Source of the DNA: an uncultured Clostridia bacterium
GTDB taxonomy: Bacteria > Bacillota > Clostridia > Oscillospirales > Ruminococcaceae
NCBI GenBank assembly: GCA_947175045.1
Contig: CAMWLH010000143.1
Coordinates: 1-5,982, forward strand
Direction: 5' to 3'
Length of the DNA stretch: 5,982 nucleotides
The notes under the pieces are model-generated. The model saw nothing but the letters and a program-made list of their open reading frames with translations, did not search any database and had not been told where the DNA came from. The translations under genes were made by a program, and so were the position numbers. Every line of letters starts with the position of its first letter. Within the stretch, counting starts at the first letter, position 1. Positions 4,742 through 5,982 of the stretch are shown one piece after another.

Positions 4742-5982
4742 TGAAAACGGACTACGGAAGGCTCGGAAGCGAATCATTGGAACGTCTGGAAGCGTCGACA
4801 AGGAACGCGGACACGGTGCAGGAAAAATTCCTCCTCGGTTGGCTGAATGAGAACCGTGACACGGAATTCGGCAGACACTACGGGTTCGCGCAAATAGATT
4901 CCGTCCGGGAGTATCAAAACAAGGTTCCTCTCTCAAACTACGAGGACTATGCCCGAGACATCGAGCGCATTATGGACGGCGAGAAAAAAATTCTCACGGC
5001 GCGCGACGCCGTATATTTTTGTATAAGTTCCGGGACTGTCGGCGATGAAAAGTATATTCCGCTTACCGAATACGATCTTGAAGCGCATTATGTTTTTATG
5101 TACGGAGCTGTTTTCGGGCAGATACGTGAGTATTACCGCAATATGTACGAAACGGATGTTTTCGGAAAAATTTTTCAGATAGGCGAATTTGCAAAAACGC
5201 ATATGCCCGACGGCAGAATGAACGGGATACGCTCAAGCTGCGTGTATCAGTGGCTGGACAGAAACGGCGAATTTGACGCTTCCGATTATTGCGTTCCGAA
5301 GGAGATATTGTTTCCCGACACGCTGGAGGATCAGTTGTATATCAAGGTGAGATTTGCGCTTGCGGAGCGCGGTCTGACGGCGATACACGGCGTGTTTATA
5401 AACCGCGCCGCGGGAGTGATCGAGTATATCCTCCGTAATTGGGACCTGCTTTTGAACGATATTGAATACGGTACGGTAAGCGTTGACATTCCCGAAAAGC
5501 AAAGAAAATATATTACCGAAAAGCTGCCGCGCGATCCTGAACGGGCAAGAGAACTGCGGAGTATTCCGCGTGAGGATTTACATAAGGGAATAATCAAAAA
5601 AATCTGGAAAAATATAAGATACATTCTCGCAATCGGGGGCGACAGCTTTTTCTATTATACCGAAAAAATGCGCGGATACGCGGATGGGGTTCCTGTGCAT
5701 TATTTTGTCTATGCAGCCTCGGAGGGCGTTTTTGGATTGGCGGAGAACGTTAATTCGGCGGACAGATATATGCTGCTTCCCGAATCGGTTTTCTTTGAGT
5801 TTATCCCCGTGGGCGGAGATAATACACCGCTGCTTATTGGAGATGTGGAGATCGGCGAAAAATACGAGCTTGTCGTTACCAACCGTTCGGGACTGTACCG
5901 TTACAGGCTCGGCGATGTCGTAAAGGTCGTCGGGCTGCACGAAAAGGCGCCGGTCGTAAAGTTCTGCTACCGACGAAAACAG
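4741..5982 (+). CDS. GH3-family acyl-adenylating enzyme (C-terminus beyond window)
   Basis: The frame from the ATG at 4741 stays open to the last base: 414 codons, against roughly 500-600 for the family, so the C-terminal portion is cut off by the window edge. GH3 proteins are ANL-type enzymes that activate a carboxylate with ATP and join it to an amine, usually an amino acid. The three nucleotide-binding motifs are visible: SSGTVGDEKYIPLT (96-109), YAASEGVFGL (324-333) and LYRYRLGDVV (385-394). In motif I the usual Thr/Ser after SSGT is Val100. The start codon overlaps the MATE stop (TAATG), with GGAGGAG-type pairing at 4723-4730 about 12 bases upstream. Family assignment is firm; the substrate is not deducible. 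Bacterial GH3 homologues are poorly characterised, and plant hormone chemistry should not be assumed. Position in the operon suggests tailoring of, or a co-substrate for, the locus product (inference). Confidence 0.9.
   Translation, partial: MKTDYGRLGSESLERLEASTRNADTVQEKFLLGWLNENRDTEFGRHYGFAQIDSVREYQNKVPLSNYEDYARDIERIMDGEKKILTARDAVYFCISSGTVGDEKYIPLTEYDLEAHYVFMYGAVFGQIREYYRNMYETDVFGKIFQIGEFAKTHMPDGRMNGIRSSCVYQWLDRNGEFDASDYCVPKEILFPDTLEDQLYIKVRFALAERGLTAIHGVFINRAAGVIEYILRNWDLLLNDIEYGTVSVDIPEKQRKYITEKLPRDPERARELRSIPREDLHKGIIKKIWKNIRYILAIGGDSFFYYTEKMRGYADGVPVHYFVYAASEGVFGLAENVNSADRYMLLPESVFFEFIPVGGDNTPLLIGDVEIGEKYELVVTNRSGLYRYRLGDVVKVVGLHEKAPVVKFCYRRKQ

Noticed and set aside
4649..5940. Several reverse-strand open frames opposite the GH3 gene
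   Set aside because: All are antisense to a continuous frame with clear GH3 motifs; none shows a recognisable domain or start signal.

Overview
The window is a compact, all-forward gene block, most likely from a Clostridia-type Firmicute (for example a gut Oscillospiraceae/Lachnospiraceae relative). The grounds are strong AGGAGG ribosome binding sites, intermediate GC, a Nif11-type leader peptide and an NHLM-type exporter. The taxonomic guess is inference only.

Layout. Positions 1-332 hold the C-terminal end of a peptide-exporter ABC ATPase that begins outside the window. Positions 333-505 are an AT-rich gap with no gene but with a long imperfect inverted repeat just upstream of the next ribosome binding site. 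Positions 506-913 encode a 135-residue Cys-rich RiPP precursor with a full Nif11-like leader and a Gly-Gly cleavage region. A 29-codon ORF with a near-perfect ribosome binding site follows (943-1032), then a decayed fragment resembling the N-terminus of the downstream maturase (about 1053-1127). Positions 1132-1434 encode a second Cys-rich precursor with a short leader, and 1458-2873 encode a radical SAM/SPASM maturase. Positions 2874-3016 hold a probable frameshifted or broken small reading frame. Positions 3017-4741 encode a MATE transporter fused to a C-terminal histidine-kinase-like ATPase domain. A GH3-family acyl-adenylating enzyme overlaps its stop codon (4741 to beyond the window end).

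How the parts may work together. The precursors carry leader signals ending in Gly-Gly and cores rich in Cys. The radical SAM/SPASM enzyme is the obvious candidate to modify Cys-containing core residues. The ABC protein upstream matches the type that removes or exports such peptides. The MATE-ATPase fusion and the GH3 enzyme are tightly packed behind the maturase and may extend the pathway: a second export step, and an ATP-dependent amide or ester conjugation. That extension is inference from gene order. The remnant between the two precursors suggests the locus once had two tandem precursor-maturase cassettes, and that one maturase now serves both precursors.
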